A stretch of 64,000 nt of DNA from Limihaloglobus sulfuriphilus (GCF_001999965.1 NZ_CP019646.1:3348001-3412000), one strand, 5' to 3'; counted from the stretch's first letter, positions 25,861 through 35,490 are shown. Notes: generated from the letters alone by a model not told the origin. Numbers and translations: made by a program.

Positions 25861-27069
25861 ATGCCTCGATACAAATACACAGCTTATGACCTGAACAACA
25901 AAAAAGTCAGAGGAACACTGACCGCGGAGAATTCCTACGCCGCCAGAAAACAGGTAAAGACACGCTCTCTGACACCAATATCGATAAAAGAGATTACCTA
26001 CAAGCGGTCGGGGTTTTCTCTGGGCAGAAAGACCAACAAAAAACAGCTGATGGACTTTACAAAGCAGCTTGCGACACTTATAAATTCCGGCATCAAGCTC
26101 ACCGAAGCCCTTTCGGTTCTGACATCACAGGTCAGCGACGTGAAGTTCAGGAGCGTCCTTACAGACATTCGCGACCGCGTAATGACCGGCGAGTCATTTG
26201 CCGAGGGCCTCAGCGACTATCCGGAATATTTCGGAGTTATCTACGTCAACATGGTGCGTGTGGGCGAGATGACAGGAAGTTTTGGAGACAGCCTTCTAAA
26301 AATTGCCGGCTTCATGGAAAAACGGGCAAAATTCGAGGGCAAAATCGCTACCGCCCTGATTTATCCGGTGTTTCTCCTGCTCTTCGGGATGGTGGCATTC
26401 TTTTTCCTGACAACCTTCACAATCCCAAAAGTCGCCGGCGAAATACGCCGTTCGGGCCAGGAGCTGCCCTGGATAACAGAGTTTGTCATGGGCCTTAGCG
26501 ATGTTTTGAAATCGTGGAAATGGATGCTGGCGATTTTTGCTTCCATCGCACTTTTGATATACGCCTACAAACGTTTTACCGCATCTGAATACGGGGCTTT
26601 GGTCAGAGACCGGCTGCTGCTCTCTATTCCGGTGTTAAACAGAGTTGTAAAACAGACCACTGTAGCCCGTTTCAGCTCCTCCTTGTCCACACTTCTGGGA
26701 GCGGGCCTGCCGATGGCCGAATCGCTGAGGGTCGTTTCAGAGGTTACCGGCAACCAGGTCATGAACAACGCCATTAAAAAAGCACGCGACAGAATCCTAA
26801 GCGGTGCCGACATCTCGACGCCTCTGGTAGAAAGCGGTGTTATTGACCCGACAACTGCCCACATGGTCGCCGTAGGTGAGAAAACGGGCGAACTGGAAGC
26901 CATGCTAAAGGGTATAAGTGAGAGCTTCGAAGCGGACACCGATGTCCTGATAGACAGGATAAACGCACTTGTCGAGCCGACTATAATCCTGGGGATAGCG
27001 GTAATGATCGGAATACTGGCATCTGCGATGCTGCTGCCGATGATTCAGCTCTCCCAGGCAGCGTTATAG
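25861..27069 (+). CDS. gspF: Type II secretion inner-membrane platform protein (GspF-like)
   Basis: A 402-residue protein starting with MPRYKYTAYDLNNKKVRGTL, typical of GspF/PilC. Two homologous GspF domains (about 65-190 and 268-395) are each followed by hydrophobic helices; three transmembrane segments lie near 170-195, 220-240 and 370-395. It anchors the ATPase to the assembling pseudopilus. Within the operon it is followed by a short heptad repeat and the gspG-like gene. Confidence 0.94.
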   Translation: MPRYKYTAYDLNNKKVRGTLTAENSYAARKQVKTRSLTPISIKEITYKRSGFSLGRKTNKKQLMDFTKQLATLINSGIKLTEALSVLTSQVSDVKFRSVLTDIRDRVMTGESFAEGLSDYPEYFGVIYVNMVRVGEMTGSFGDSLLKIAGFMEKRAKFEGKIATALIYPVFLLLFGMVAFFFLTTFTIPKVAGEIRRSGQELPWITEFVMGLSDVLKSWKWMLAIFASIALLIYAYKRFTASEYGALVRDRLLLSIPVLNRVVKQTTVARFSSSLSTLLGAGLPMAESLRVVSEVTGNQVMNNAIKKARDRILSGADISTPLVESGVIDPTTAHMVAVGEKTGELEAMLKGISESFEADTDVLIDRINALVEPTIILGIAVMIGILASAMLLPMIQLSQAAL

Positions 27070-27097
27070 AGAGTAGATAGTAGAAAGTAGAGAGTAG
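27070..27097. repeat. Four heptanucleotide units NNAGTAG
   Basis: AGAGTAG, ATAGTAG, AAAGTAG and AGAGTAG follow one another directly after the gspF-like stop codon. Such simple repeats can vary in copy number; here it is in a 67-bp gap and would not change a protein. Confidence 0.7.
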
Positions 27098-27136
27098 AGA
27101 TTTGAAAACAGAAATAAATTTGAATAAGAGGAAAAT

Positions 27137-27583
27137 ATGAACAAAGCCAAAAACAACAAAAAAAGAATCGCCGGTTTCAGTATGATTGAGCTTATGGCGG
27201 TGCTTATCGTAATCGGACTGCTCGGCGGGTTGGTAGCCCTCAATATCGGCAACTTTACCGACAGGGGCAGGATCACCACCACACGGGCAAAACTGAAAAA
27301 CCTCCACGGAGCCGTCAACCAGTTTAAGAGTGACACCGGCCGCTACCCCAGCGAGGAAGAGGGGCTTATTATACTAATAGAAGACCCCGGTGACGTGTCG
27401 AACTACCCGGAAGGCGGATACATAGAAACCACCGAAATACCGCTCGACGGCTGGGACAACGAATTTTACTACGAGCTGTACCCGCCAAGCGGCAAACCGT
27501 TCCATATTCTCAGCTTCGGAGCTGACGGAGAACCCGGCGGAGAAGGCGTTAACGCCGACCTCTCAAGCACTGATGCCTACTGA
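27137..27583 (+). CDS. gspG: Major pseudopilin (GspG-like)
   Basis: A 148-residue prepilin. The leader ends at Gly13, followed by FSMIELMAVLIVIGLL with Glu at +5 (Glu18), as needed for cleavage and methylation by prepilin peptidase. The C-terminal part (RYPSEEEGL, GWDNEFYYELYPPSGKPFHILSFGADGEPGGEG) matches the GspG fold, including the Asp/Gly-rich calcium-binding loop. It would form the pseudopilus shaft. GAGGA precedes the ATG. No prepilin peptidase gene is seen in this window. Confidence 0.95.
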   Translation: MNKAKNNKKRIAGFSMIELMAVLIVIGLLGGLVALNIGNFTDRGRITTTRAKLKNLHGAVNQFKSDTGRYPSEEEGLIILIEDPGDVSNYPEGGYIETTEIPLDGWDNEFYYELYPPSGKPFHILSFGADGEPGGEGVNADLSSTDAY

Positions 27584-27638
27584 TATGAACTAACGACTTC
27601 GAGGCTTGTGAATCAACTTAATAAATTGTAATACATGT

Positions 27639-28214
27639 ATGGCAGGAAAGAAAAAAAAACGCAGGCCCGGCGGCTTTACAATGCTTGAAGCCTCGATATG
27701 CCTTTTTATAGTGGCTATGGTTGCGGGTTTTACCTTTGTCTCTGTAAGCCATCTCCTGCCCAAAATAAAATTCAAAAGCCAGGCGTCAGACATAAAGCGT
27801 ATGTTTGAGCTTGCCTCGCACTCTGCATCCCAGACGCCCCGGCGGTACGGCGTTATGGTGGATTTTATGGTAAACGCGTGCATACTCTACGAGGTCAACA
27901 CTTCGCAGCCCTACAGCGAAAATTTTGAGACGTTAAGAGACGAGGACATAATGGACATCGTGTATCTCTCGCAGGACTGCCAGCTTTACTATGTCCAGTT
28001 TGACGATTCAGAAGAAACAATAGATGCTACAGCGGAAACCGGCCGGGCATTTTTTGTCGCAGGCCGCGCAGGCTGGGACTACGGAGGAAAAGTCGTTTTC
28101 TTTGACAACGAGGGAATGCTCCACTCAATACTGATTCAGCGGCTGGGAAATAATATACAGATGTACGATTATGACGTAATGATTCCTCAACCGGTATTTA
28201 ATCTGCCATTTTAA
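27639..28214 (+). CDS. gspH: Minor pseudopilin (GspH-like)
   Basis: A 191-residue prepilin with a basic leader (AGKKKKRRPGG) cleaved before FTMLEASICLFIVAMVAGF, Glu at +5. The rest is beta-rich, in keeping with GspH/FimT-type minor pseudopilins. Assignment to H rests on length and operon order (G-H-I-J-K). It starts 55 bp after the gspG-like gene. Confidence 0.82.
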   Translation: MAGKKKKRRPGGFTMLEASICLFIVAMVAGFTFVSVSHLLPKIKFKSQASDIKRMFELASHSASQTPRRYGVMVDFMVNACILYEVNTSQPYSENFETLRDEDIMDIVYLSQDCQLYYVQFDDSEETIDATAETGRAFFVAGRAGWDYGGKVVFFDNEGMLHSILIQRLGNNIQMYDYDVMIPQPVFNLPF

Positions 28215-28216
28215 AC

Positions 28217-28843
28217 GTGATAAAGACCAGAGAACATCTTAATAATCCTGCAAAAGGTTTCACCCTGTTCGAAGCAATGGCATCTGTTGTCATTCTAAGC
28301 ATGATTACCGTATCCGTGCTGGTCGTTGTAAACAACATGTTTGACAAAAGCGATGAGATGAACCTGAAAAAAAGGGCTTTTGAAGTGGCCCGGGATAATA
28401 TGGAAATGATTATTGCCCAGAACTCCACCAAAGAGTATATCGAATCGGGTTTCAGCGAAGAATATCCCGAGATCGAATGGGAAGTAAGCGTTGAGAGTTT
28501 TACTCCGGCAAATCTTGACAACGACATGTGGCTCAAGGCCTACAGCATCGCGTACTATCCCGACAGCGACGGACAATGGCAGCAGCTCAGGCTCGAACAC
28601 TGGCTCACACAGCTTAACGTCGGGCAGAAAAAGCAGATCCTCGATGAGCAAGAGCGGGAAGAAGAATACCTCGAAGAGCTTGGCTATGAAGACGGCGATT
28701 CCGGCTCTGATGACGGGTTTGATTCCGGAGATGAAAACGGCATCTCCGATTCTCAGGACAGCGAGCTCAATGAAATGGAAAGAAAACTCCAGGCCGGCGA
28801 GATTACAGAAGACGAATTTCTCGATTGGGCTATAGGGCAATAA
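28217..28843 (+). CDS. gspI: Minor pseudopilin (GspI-like) with acidic tail
   Basis: A 208-residue prepilin beginning at a GTG two bases after the previous stop codon. The leader ends at Gly14, followed by FTLFEAMASVVILSMITVSV with Glu at +5. The body resembles GspI (short, QLRLEHWLT near residue 130). Beyond about residue 145 is an unusual tail of Glu, Asp, Ser and Gly (EREEEYLEELGYEDGDSGSD and onward), ending in KLQAGEITEDEFLDWAIGQ, which looks like a short helical hairpin. The acidic tail is not part of ordinary GspI and might bind calcium or another pseudopilin. Confidence 0.78.
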   Translation: MIKTREHLNNPAKGFTLFEAMASVVILSMITVSVLVVVNNMFDKSDEMNLKKRAFEVARDNMEMIIAQNSTKEYIESGFSEEYPEIEWEVSVESFTPANLDNDMWLKAYSIAYYPDSDGQWQQLRLEHWLTQLNVGQKKQILDEQEREEEYLEELGYEDGDSGSDDGFDSGDENGISDSQDSELNEMERKLQAGEITEDEFLDWAIGQ

Positions 28844-28845
28844 AT

Positions 28846-29706
28846 ATGTTTAATACGGCAAAAAACATATCGGCCGCCAGGCCGGAGATAAAGACCCTCA
28901 GATTTCGGGGGATTACAATGGCAGAGCTGCTGGCCGGGCTTATAATCTCGGCAATGGTAGTCTCTACCGCGGTGGCGCTCTACATGAACATACAAAGGTC
29001 TCTGCGGTCTATTGAATCAGAGATAAACAAGTCTTCTCTCTCCGAGGAGGTAATGCAGCTGCTGGCAGAAGACCTCGACCGTATCGGCTCCGCTGATTTT
29101 GATGTGAGCCTCAGCCTTGAAAAGAGACAGAACAACGGCTATGAGATTTTCAAGCTCGAAATAAAGAATCTCCTTTACGGAAGCGATAACAAACCCGTGG
29201 AATTCGAGACTATCATCTGGCAGACGGACTACAACATAGATACCGACAAACTAATCCTCTACCGCGGCCGCACAGGCCTGGGCCCGGAAGACCCTGTACT
29301 CGATACACATGCACGCGAGTATCCGGAAAACATGATTTTTGTACCGGTTTGCGATGGGATAACATATTTCAAACTCGAAGTTTACAACGGCCAGGCATTT
29401 GGCGACAGCTGGAGCGGCAAAACAATGCCCACAGGAATCCGCGGCGAGATCTCCTTCTCTGACCCGATAGTCGGCATAGACGGCTCACTTCAGCTGCTTC
29501 AGGAAGATATATATACCCGCATGATCGCCCTAAACAGAGAAAAGAACCTTCAGTTCAGATTTGAAAAGAAAGACCTCGAAGCGATCTACGGAACCGGCGA
29601 AGAAGAAGAGGCTGAAACCGAGGACGAAGAAAATGAAGACCCGCAAACAGAAGAAGATAATGGCCGGGGCTCGCCCTTAGCTGTGCCGGAGGAGCTGCCG
29701 GAATGA
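28846..29706 (+). CDS. gspJ: Minor pseudopilin (GspJ-like) with acidic tail
   Basis: A 286-residue prepilin. The frame is open from 28825, but the ATG at 28846 is preferred because it directly follows the previous stop and gives a normal leader. The leader ends RFRG and the mature protein begins ITMAELLAGLIISAMV, Glu at +5, with Ile instead of Phe at +1. The remainder is beta-rich, with GspJ-like length. The last 35 residues are strongly acidic (EEEEAETEDEENED, then PQTEEDNGRG). It overlaps the gspK-like gene by four bases (ATGA), which implies translational coupling. Confidence 0.8.
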   Translation: MFNTAKNISAARPEIKTLRFRGITMAELLAGLIISAMVVSTAVALYMNIQRSLRSIESEINKSSLSEEVMQLLAEDLDRIGSADFDVSLSLEKRQNNGYEIFKLEIKNLLYGSDNKPVEFETIIWQTDYNIDTDKLILYRGRTGLGPEDPVLDTHAREYPENMIFVPVCDGITYFKLEVYNGQAFGDSWSGKTMPTGIRGEISFSDPIVGIDGSLQLLQEDIYTRMIALNREKNLQFRFEKKDLEAIYGTGEEEEAETEDEENEDPQTEEDNGRGSPLAVPEELPE

Positions 29707-31250
29707 AAAAGGCCGCAATAAAACAAACCCGAAGCCGCGGCATTGCCCTGTTCTTTTTGCTGGGAGCTCTGATAGTCCTGACTGTCTCGACGTATGCTCT
29801 TTTGTCGCGTATGTCGGTCAGAAGACACCGCCTGGGCTACCTCGTATCGTACCAGAAAGCCAGATACGCTTCATCATCTGCCATCAGGTACGCCCTGGCA
29901 CGGCTCAAAGACATGCCGACCACACTCGTTGACCGCAGTGGGGCACCGGACTACTCCGACGTATTCGCCCTTGACCAGGAAAGTTACAATCTTCTAATAG
30001 AAGAATGGGCCATGCAGCTCGAAGATCAGATGTATATAGAAGACGAGTCTGGAAACATCTCGCTCAACCCCTGGCTTGCCGCGGCGGAAAAGAAGACCAC
30101 CCAGACCCGGCGGAGAGAGAACATCAAAGCAGTTCACAAGGCGCGGGAAACGGTTTACAAAGATATCCGCGACCAGGGCTTGACCAGAGACGATTTTCTG
30201 CCCGAGCAGATAAACGAGATGATAGCCGATGTGTATCAGCAGCAGACAAACCGGCCGCTCACAGCGGATATCCTTATGGAGACCATGGATACCGGCGGCA
30301 ACGGCGGGGGGGGCGTCAATGGAAATTCTCTGGATTCGATTATTGCTATGCAGAGCAGCGGCGATCTGTTCAGCCAGTATGAACAGCCCGAGCCGCCCAG
30401 CTGGGAAGAGCTCAAACGTGGACTGGAAATCCCCGGCCCATACGGTCCGCAATGGCCGCTTCTGGCAGAACCGGAGATTATGGATTTCGGCGATGACTGC
30501 CAGGTTGAGATTACCATTGAAGACGAAAACGCAAAACTGCCTGTAACGCTGGCACTTCTGGATGACCCGCAAAATGACATAGAGCCGGAAAAAGACGCCT
30601 GTTTTTATACTTTCTTCGAGTGGATGGGGGCGGCGGAGGAAGATATTCTCGATTTTCTCGATTCAACCGACGAAATTGCCCAGACCAAAACTTTTAATTT
30701 CAACCTGCGGCCGATACGTATCACAGAGAGAAAACCGGTTACCACAACAAGCTCAAGCGGCAGAAAAACCACCCGCTACAGAACAGTTACAACAAACCGC
30801 TCGTCGTACATGCACAGGATGGATTACGCCCTGCTCTTCAGAAACGGAATAAACAAGACAGCTCTAACAGAAGATATTGCCGGCTGGGGACTTAAGGGCG
30901 AAAACGCTCTCAAATACCTCGGTCTGTGGGGCTCGTACAAGGTAAATATAAACACAGCCCCCAGACACGTACTCGAAGCGGTGTTCGCTTTTGGCGGCGA
31001 CGGCGATAAAATTGCCGACTTGATCATAAACAGAAGGCTGGTTGAGCCGTATAAGGAACTCGATGAGCTCAGCGAAGAGGCATACGGATACAAAGAATCG
31101 ATTGATAAAGTAAAAGAAATGTTGACTACTGAGAGTATTTTATTCACAATCAGAATAAAGGCCAGTTGCGGCAGCGCTATTGTTGAGACTGTATCAACTG
31201 TAATAAAGGCCAGAACGACGGTTAAAAAAATTGTAACGGTAACATACTGA
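29703..31250 (+). CDS. gspK: Pseudopilus tip protein (GspK-like)
   Basis: A 515-residue protein. The leader RSRG precedes IALFFLLGALIVLTVSTYAL, which lacks Glu at +5, the known peculiarity of GspK. The large periplasmic domain contains LWGSYKVNINTAPRHVLEAV and a second helix-hairpin region (RRLVEPYKELDELSEEAYG), the SAM-like repeats of GspK. It is longer than typical GspK (about 320 residues), partly through a Gly-rich loop (TGGNGGGGVNGNS) and an Arg/Thr/Ser-rich insert near residues 340-365. It caps the pseudopilus together with I and J. The start overlaps the gspJ-like stop by four bases. Confidence 0.88.
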   Translation: MKKAAIKQTRSRGIALFFLLGALIVLTVSTYALLSRMSVRRHRLGYLVSYQKARYASSSAIRYALARLKDMPTTLVDRSGAPDYSDVFALDQESYNLLIEEWAMQLEDQMYIEDESGNISLNPWLAAAEKKTTQTRRRENIKAVHKARETVYKDIRDQGLTRDDFLPEQINEMIADVYQQQTNRPLTADILMETMDTGGNGGGGVNGNSLDSIIAMQSSGDLFSQYEQPEPPSWEELKRGLEIPGPYGPQWPLLAEPEIMDFGDDCQVEITIEDENAKLPVTLALLDDPQNDIEPEKDACFYTFFEWMGAAEEDILDFLDSTDEIAQTKTFNFNLRPIRITERKPVTTTSSSGRKTTRYRTVTTNRSSYMHRMDYALLFRNGINKTALTEDIAGWGLKGENALKYLGLWGSYKVNINTAPRHVLEAVFAFGGDGDKIADLIINRRLVEPYKELDELSEEAYGYKESIDKVKEMLTTESILFTIRIKASCGSAIVETVSTVIKARTTVKKIVTVTY

Positions 31251-31266
31251 CTCGGCCTGTGAGAAT

Positions 31267-32787
31267 ATGCTCTTATCAGAAGATAAGACAGAACCGGAGA
31301 AAAACTTGGAACATAATAAATATTTAGGCATATATATCAGCAAAAAAACGGCTGTTGGAGTCCTTGTGAGCACCCTCACCGGCGGCCCCGTTATCGAGGA
31401 CGTTATCAGCCGAGATTTGGAACCGGGGCAAACGCAGGAAGACTCTTCTTCCCAGAGCCTCGAACACCTCGGGGCACTGCTTGAGGATATATCTTCTCGC
31501 GGCTATACAAACCTGCCGGTATCGGTATGTATAGACAACAGCCTTTACACGCAGTATATTGTCGTTTCCAGATTCTCTGACAACACCCGCATAGCCAGGA
31601 CGATAGGTTTCGATGTAGAAGAGATTATCGGACAGAATGTTGATCATTACGCTCTTACCTACCAGACGCTCGCACGTGAACAGGCGGGAACCCGTCTGGG
31701 CGTGTATTTGACGGAGAAATCTCTAATCCGCGGAATAATCACATCTTTCCAGGAACAGGGCCTGGATCCGGTGGCGATAGAACCGGATGTGGTATGCCTC
31801 TCACGAATAATATCAGCCTCAAAATGTAACACCTCCGGCAGCTCTTCTCCGCTGTTCGCGGCAATAACCGATGATTCCTGTTATATCATGGCAGGCTACG
31901 ATGCATGCGGCGGTTATGGGCGGAGTTTTCTCTTCAGCCACAGGGCAAAAGGCTCGGCGGTCAGGCTGGCAAGGGAGTTAAAACTCTTTATTTCACTGAA
32001 ATCGCTCGAAATAGACCCGGACAAGGTATTCATTACAGAACAGATACCGCCGCAAAAGATTGAGAACCACCTGGATATACCCGTGGCGAATATTGAAAAG
32101 ATAACTGACCTGCCCGAAAAGTTTGAATACAGTTCAACAGATTTCCGGCTAAGGGCCGCCGTCTCTGCCGGAGCAGCACTGGTATGCTCGAACAGATACC
32201 AGCCCGTCAATTTCAGGCGCAGTTATATGCCGTATCAGGGGCGGATAAAAGTTTTTGAGAGATTCATCCAGTCAGCCATGATTGCCGCGGCGGTAATTTT
32301 GATAGCATTTACAATATTGGGTACATCAAAATATTTAAAACTCAAATCTCAGCACAATCAGTTAACTGAAAAGATTAAAACCGAGTACAAACTCGCCATG
32401 AACGGCCGAAATCCCAGAGGTTATCCGATTCTTGAGATAGACAGAGAAATCGCAAAGCTGGAAAAAATCAAATCCGGCGATACTGCCGGCGACAAGACCG
32501 TCAGCGGAATGCTTATACAGATTTTTAACATCTTGAGCAATACCGACAAGAATAACAGAATCAAAGTTGAAAGCATTTCTGTAACAGACAAAACCATCCG
32601 GCTTGACGGAACTACCGCCGGCAGGCGATACACCCTGGAACTTATCGAAATGCTGAGAAAAAACGATTTCTTTACCGTCTCCCAGGAAGATTTGAAGCAG
32701 GAAGGAGCGGACGACAAATTTGTAATCAGAATTGACGTCTCAAAACAGCCCGCTTCTTCAGTTACCTTAGCAGGAGCAGGACAATGA
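31267..32787 (+). CDS. gspL: GspL/PilM-like assembly platform protein
   Basis: A 506-residue protein. Residues about 18-325 form an actin-like domain of the PilM/GspL type (YLGIYISKKTAVGVLV at its start, then SVCIDNSLYTQYIVV and TIGFDVEEIIGQ). A single transmembrane helix follows at about 338-358 (AMIAAAVILIAFTILGTSKY), then a coiled coil and a ferredoxin-like periplasmic domain. This layout equals GspL, or a PilM-PilN fusion. It would couple the ATPase to the inner-membrane platform. It overlaps the gspM-like gene by four bases. Confidence 0.82.
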   Translation: MLLSEDKTEPEKNLEHNKYLGIYISKKTAVGVLVSTLTGGPVIEDVISRDLEPGQTQEDSSSQSLEHLGALLEDISSRGYTNLPVSVCIDNSLYTQYIVVSRFSDNTRIARTIGFDVEEIIGQNVDHYALTYQTLAREQAGTRLGVYLTEKSLIRGIITSFQEQGLDPVAIEPDVVCLSRIISASKCNTSGSSSPLFAAITDDSCYIMAGYDACGGYGRSFLFSHRAKGSAVRLARELKLFISLKSLEIDPDKVFITEQIPPQKIENHLDIPVANIEKITDLPEKFEYSSTDFRLRAAVSAGAALVCSNRYQPVNFRRSYMPYQGRIKVFERFIQSAMIAAAVILIAFTILGTSKYLKLKSQHNQLTEKIKTEYKLAMNGRNPRGYPILEIDREIAKLEKIKSGDTAGDKTVSGMLIQIFNILSNTDKNNRIKVESISVTDKTIRLDGTTAGRRYTLELIEMLRKNDFFTVSQEDLKQEGADDKFVIRIDVSKQPASSVTLAGAGQ

Positions 32788-33293
32788 TATCAGGATATGA
32801 AATAAAAAAAATAAACTACTGGTTTGCGGGTATTCTTCTGTTAAGTCTGATAGCCGCGCTGATTGTAAATCTGTTGATGGTGCCCTCTGTTGCCCGGGAC
32901 GCGCAGAAACAGGCATCCACATATACCCAGCTCAACGAAAAGTGCGCGAAAATCTACGAGCTTGACCCCGCAAGAATAGCAAACGCAGCCAAAGCCGCCG
33001 CCGGCAAAGAGTTTCATTACTCTAATTCCGTCTCGGAGGTTGCCGCGAGGTGGAAAATTCCAACAGATCAATATAATATTAACGTCCGCAGCATAAGACA
33101 GAGCAAAGACACCAGGACACAGAACGCCCGCGTTGCGATAGACGAAGTCTCGGTAAGTACATTTGCCAAGTTCCTCTCGCAGATTTTATACGAATGGCCA
33201 AACCTCGAATGCCAGACGATAAAGCTGATATCTGAAAGAGAACAGAAAGACACCTGGAAAGCTACTATTGACTTTATCTATACGCTCAACTGA
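32784..33293 (+). CDS. gspM: GspM/PilO-like assembly platform protein
   Basis: A 169-residue bitopic protein: short cytoplasmic N terminus, transmembrane helix at about residues 14-34 (FAGILLLSLIAALIVNLLM), a coiled-coil stretch and a small alpha/beta domain near the C terminus (VSVSTFAKFLSQILYEWPNL). Size, layout and place after the gspL-like gene support GspM/PilO. Sequence similarity in this family is always low, so the name rests mostly on topology and order. Its end is followed within 31 bp by the U32 family gene. Confidence 0.72.
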   Translation: MISGYEIKKINYWFAGILLLSLIAALIVNLLMVPSVARDAQKQASTYTQLNEKCAKIYELDPARIANAAKAAAGKEFHYSNSVSEVAARWKIPTDQYNINVRSIRQSKDTRTQNARVAIDEVSVSTFAKFLSQILYEWPNLECQTIKLISEREQKDTWKATIDFIYTLN

Positions 33294-33324
33294 GAACATC
33301 TTTATTTCGGGAAATACTGCTGAT

Positions 33325-35454
33325 ATGCCCCACCAAAAGAACAAACCAGAACTTCTCGCGCCGGCCGGCGGGCCAGAGGCCTTAAAAGCCGCCGTAGAGG
33401 CCGGTGCCGATGCGGTTTATCTCGGTCTCAACTGCCTCAACGCTCGCAGAGGCGCCGAGAACTTCAGCCTCTCGGCACTTCGCGGCGCAGTGGAGTATGC
33501 CCGCAAAAACGGGGTCAAAGTATTTCTCACGCTGAACACCATGGTTTCATGCCGCGAGACCGGAGTCGCCGCGAGAATACTCCACGCCGCATCTGATACA
33601 GGGGTTGACGCGGTTCTTGTAACTGATCCGATGTTTCTGCCGCTGATCAGGCTTTACCCATCTATCTCTTTCCATTTCAGCACACAGGCGGCAATCGAAA
33701 ACTCCGCCGCGATATCAGCCGCCAAAGAGCTCGGACTCAGCCGTGCGGTACTGGCACGGGAGCTCAGCGAGCAGGAAATACAGGCCTGCTGCGATGTAGA
33801 TGGAATAGAATCAGAAGTGTTTATACAGGGGGCTTTGTGTTTCAGCGTATCGGGCAGATGCCTTATGAGCAGCTGGGGCGGCGGACGCAGCGGAAACCGC
33901 GGCACATGCACAAGCCCTTGCCGCGCAATATGGCGGATAAACGGGCAGAACCCGCAGAGAAGAATGTCAATGCACGACCTGGAAATGGCGCCGCACATCC
34001 AGAAGCTCGGACAATTGGGAGTGTCATGCCTGAAAATCGAAGGCAGACTCAAAAAGGCTCAATGGGTCAGCCGGGCAGTCTCCGCCTATCGAAAACTGCT
34101 TGACGGAGACACTTTAGAAGAAGTCTCTGCCCTGCTCAAACCCCTCGGCGATTACACCGGACGGGATATGACAAGCGGCTATTTCGACGGCCAAAGGACA
34201 GATATGTGCGGCGAATCCGGCCGTACACCTTCTAACGAAGAAACAGCCGCCCGGATACCTCAATCAGAGCTCAATCCAACGGAAGAAGAAAACGATGAGA
34301 CGGTTTTTCACCTGAAAGTTAAAACCGGCTCGGGACGGATTGAATGCGAAGTGATATCTGAAAACGTCGATTCTGATGCGGGGAATTTTGATATGCCGCT
34401 GACAGCCGTGAAAAAAGCCAGACGCGGCCTGCCGGCATCAACCATTGAGAAGAATCTGCAGGAGACAGAGATAGAGGGTTACAAGCTCGGAACGTGCAGT
34501 TTTGACCAGCCCGCTTTAATCATGGCAAAACGCAATATCTCGGCTGTAGTTGAAAAGACTGCCGCCATATTGCGAACATCGGCAAAACGGCCCACGAGGG
34601 AAATACAAGGTATCGACCTGCCCCAGAATGTTCGGGATATTATAGAGCGGAAAAAACCTGACCCGCGAAACAAAAAAGAGCTCGGCGAAAGAGTGGATGC
34701 GCTTCGGGTGGATTACGAAAAACTGCCGCTGATGGGAAAATTGCTGTTTCAGTTCAAAAAAATCATTATTGAGAACATTCCGACAGAAGACTCAAAGCTC
34801 CAAAAGGCGGTTATGTCACTTCCCAAACAATGCGTAATAGCCCTGCCGCCGGTATTTTACGAAGACCGGCTGCCGGCTTACAGAAAACTGACCATAGCCG
34901 CCGCCAAATACGGCATAGCCGTCGAGGTCAACAGCTGGGGCGGATTTTATCTGGCAAGACAATCTGGAGCCCGCTGCTGCGCCGGTCCGGGCATGGCAAT
35001 ACTAAATCACACTGCGGCACTGGCTTACAAACAGATCGGCATAGACTCCGCCTATATAAGCATAGAAGCGGACAAAAAACAGATCGAGCAGCTTTGCTCA
35101 TGCTCGCCTCTGCCGCTGACGATGTATGTTTATGGTTTCCCTGCTCTTATGTACACACGCGCGGCGGGAAAGTGCTTCTCGCCCGATGCCGTGCTTGAAG
35201 ATGAACGCGGGATAAAAATCCGCCCGTCCAAATCGCTCGGCGGCCTGACCGTGCTAAGGTCTGCCGAGCCGATGTGCCTTTTAGATACGAAAAATCCGCG
35301 TATCAGAGTAAACAGCCTTGCTGTTGACACTGTCGGCATCAACGACAATGAAAACCTGATCCAGACCATAAAAGCACTCATACACAGGCGTATCCCGCCT
35401 ATGCAGCCCGGCATAAGATTCAACAGGTTTAACTATAACCGCACTCTGGCATGA
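33325..35454 (+). CDS. U32 family protein (RlhA/YdcP-like)
   Basis: A 709-residue cytosolic protein. Start chosen at the ATG at 33325, because PELLAPAGGPEALKAAVEAG, the family's usual opening, follows at once; the frame is open further up into the gspM-like gene. The N-terminal TIM-barrel-like domain contains four conserved cysteines in CFSVSGRCLM and NRGTCTSPCR, which in U32 proteins bind an iron-sulfur cluster. A DUF3656-like region follows (about 340-470: KARRGLPASTIEKNL). Relatives RlhA and TrhP hydroxylate 23S rRNA or tRNA using prephenate as the oxygen source. The length and middle domain favour an RlhA-like role; this is inference. The link to the secretion operon is probably only positional. 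Confidence 0.85.
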   Translation: MPHQKNKPELLAPAGGPEALKAAVEAGADAVYLGLNCLNARRGAENFSLSALRGAVEYARKNGVKVFLTLNTMVSCRETGVAARILHAASDTGVDAVLVTDPMFLPLIRLYPSISFHFSTQAAIENSAAISAAKELGLSRAVLARELSEQEIQACCDVDGIESEVFIQGALCFSVSGRCLMSSWGGGRSGNRGTCTSPCRAIWRINGQNPQRRMSMHDLEMAPHIQKLGQLGVSCLKIEGRLKKAQWVSRAVSAYRKLLDGDTLEEVSALLKPLGDYTGRDMTSGYFDGQRTDMCGESGRTPSNEETAARIPQSELNPTEEENDETVFHLKVKTGSGRIECEVISENVDSDAGNFDMPLTAVKKARRGLPASTIEKNLQETEIEGYKLGTCSFDQPALIMAKRNISAVVEKTAAILRTSAKRPTREIQGIDLPQNVRDIIERKKPDPRNKKELGERVDALRVDYEKLPLMGKLLFQFKKIIIENIPTEDSKLQKAVMSLPKQCVIALPPVFYEDRLPAYRKLTIAAAKYGIAVEVNSWGGFYLARQSGARCCAGPGMAILNHTAALAYKQIGIDSAYISIEADKKQIEQLCSCSPLPLTMYVYGFPALMYTRAAGKCFSPDAVLEDERGIKIRPSKSLGGLTVLRSAEPMCLLDTKNPRIRVNSLAVDTVGINDNENLIQTIKALIHRRIPPMQPGIRFNRFNYNRTLA

Positions 35455-35490
35455 CATTTACGGAGTTTTTTGACTTTTTCAGGGTTACTG

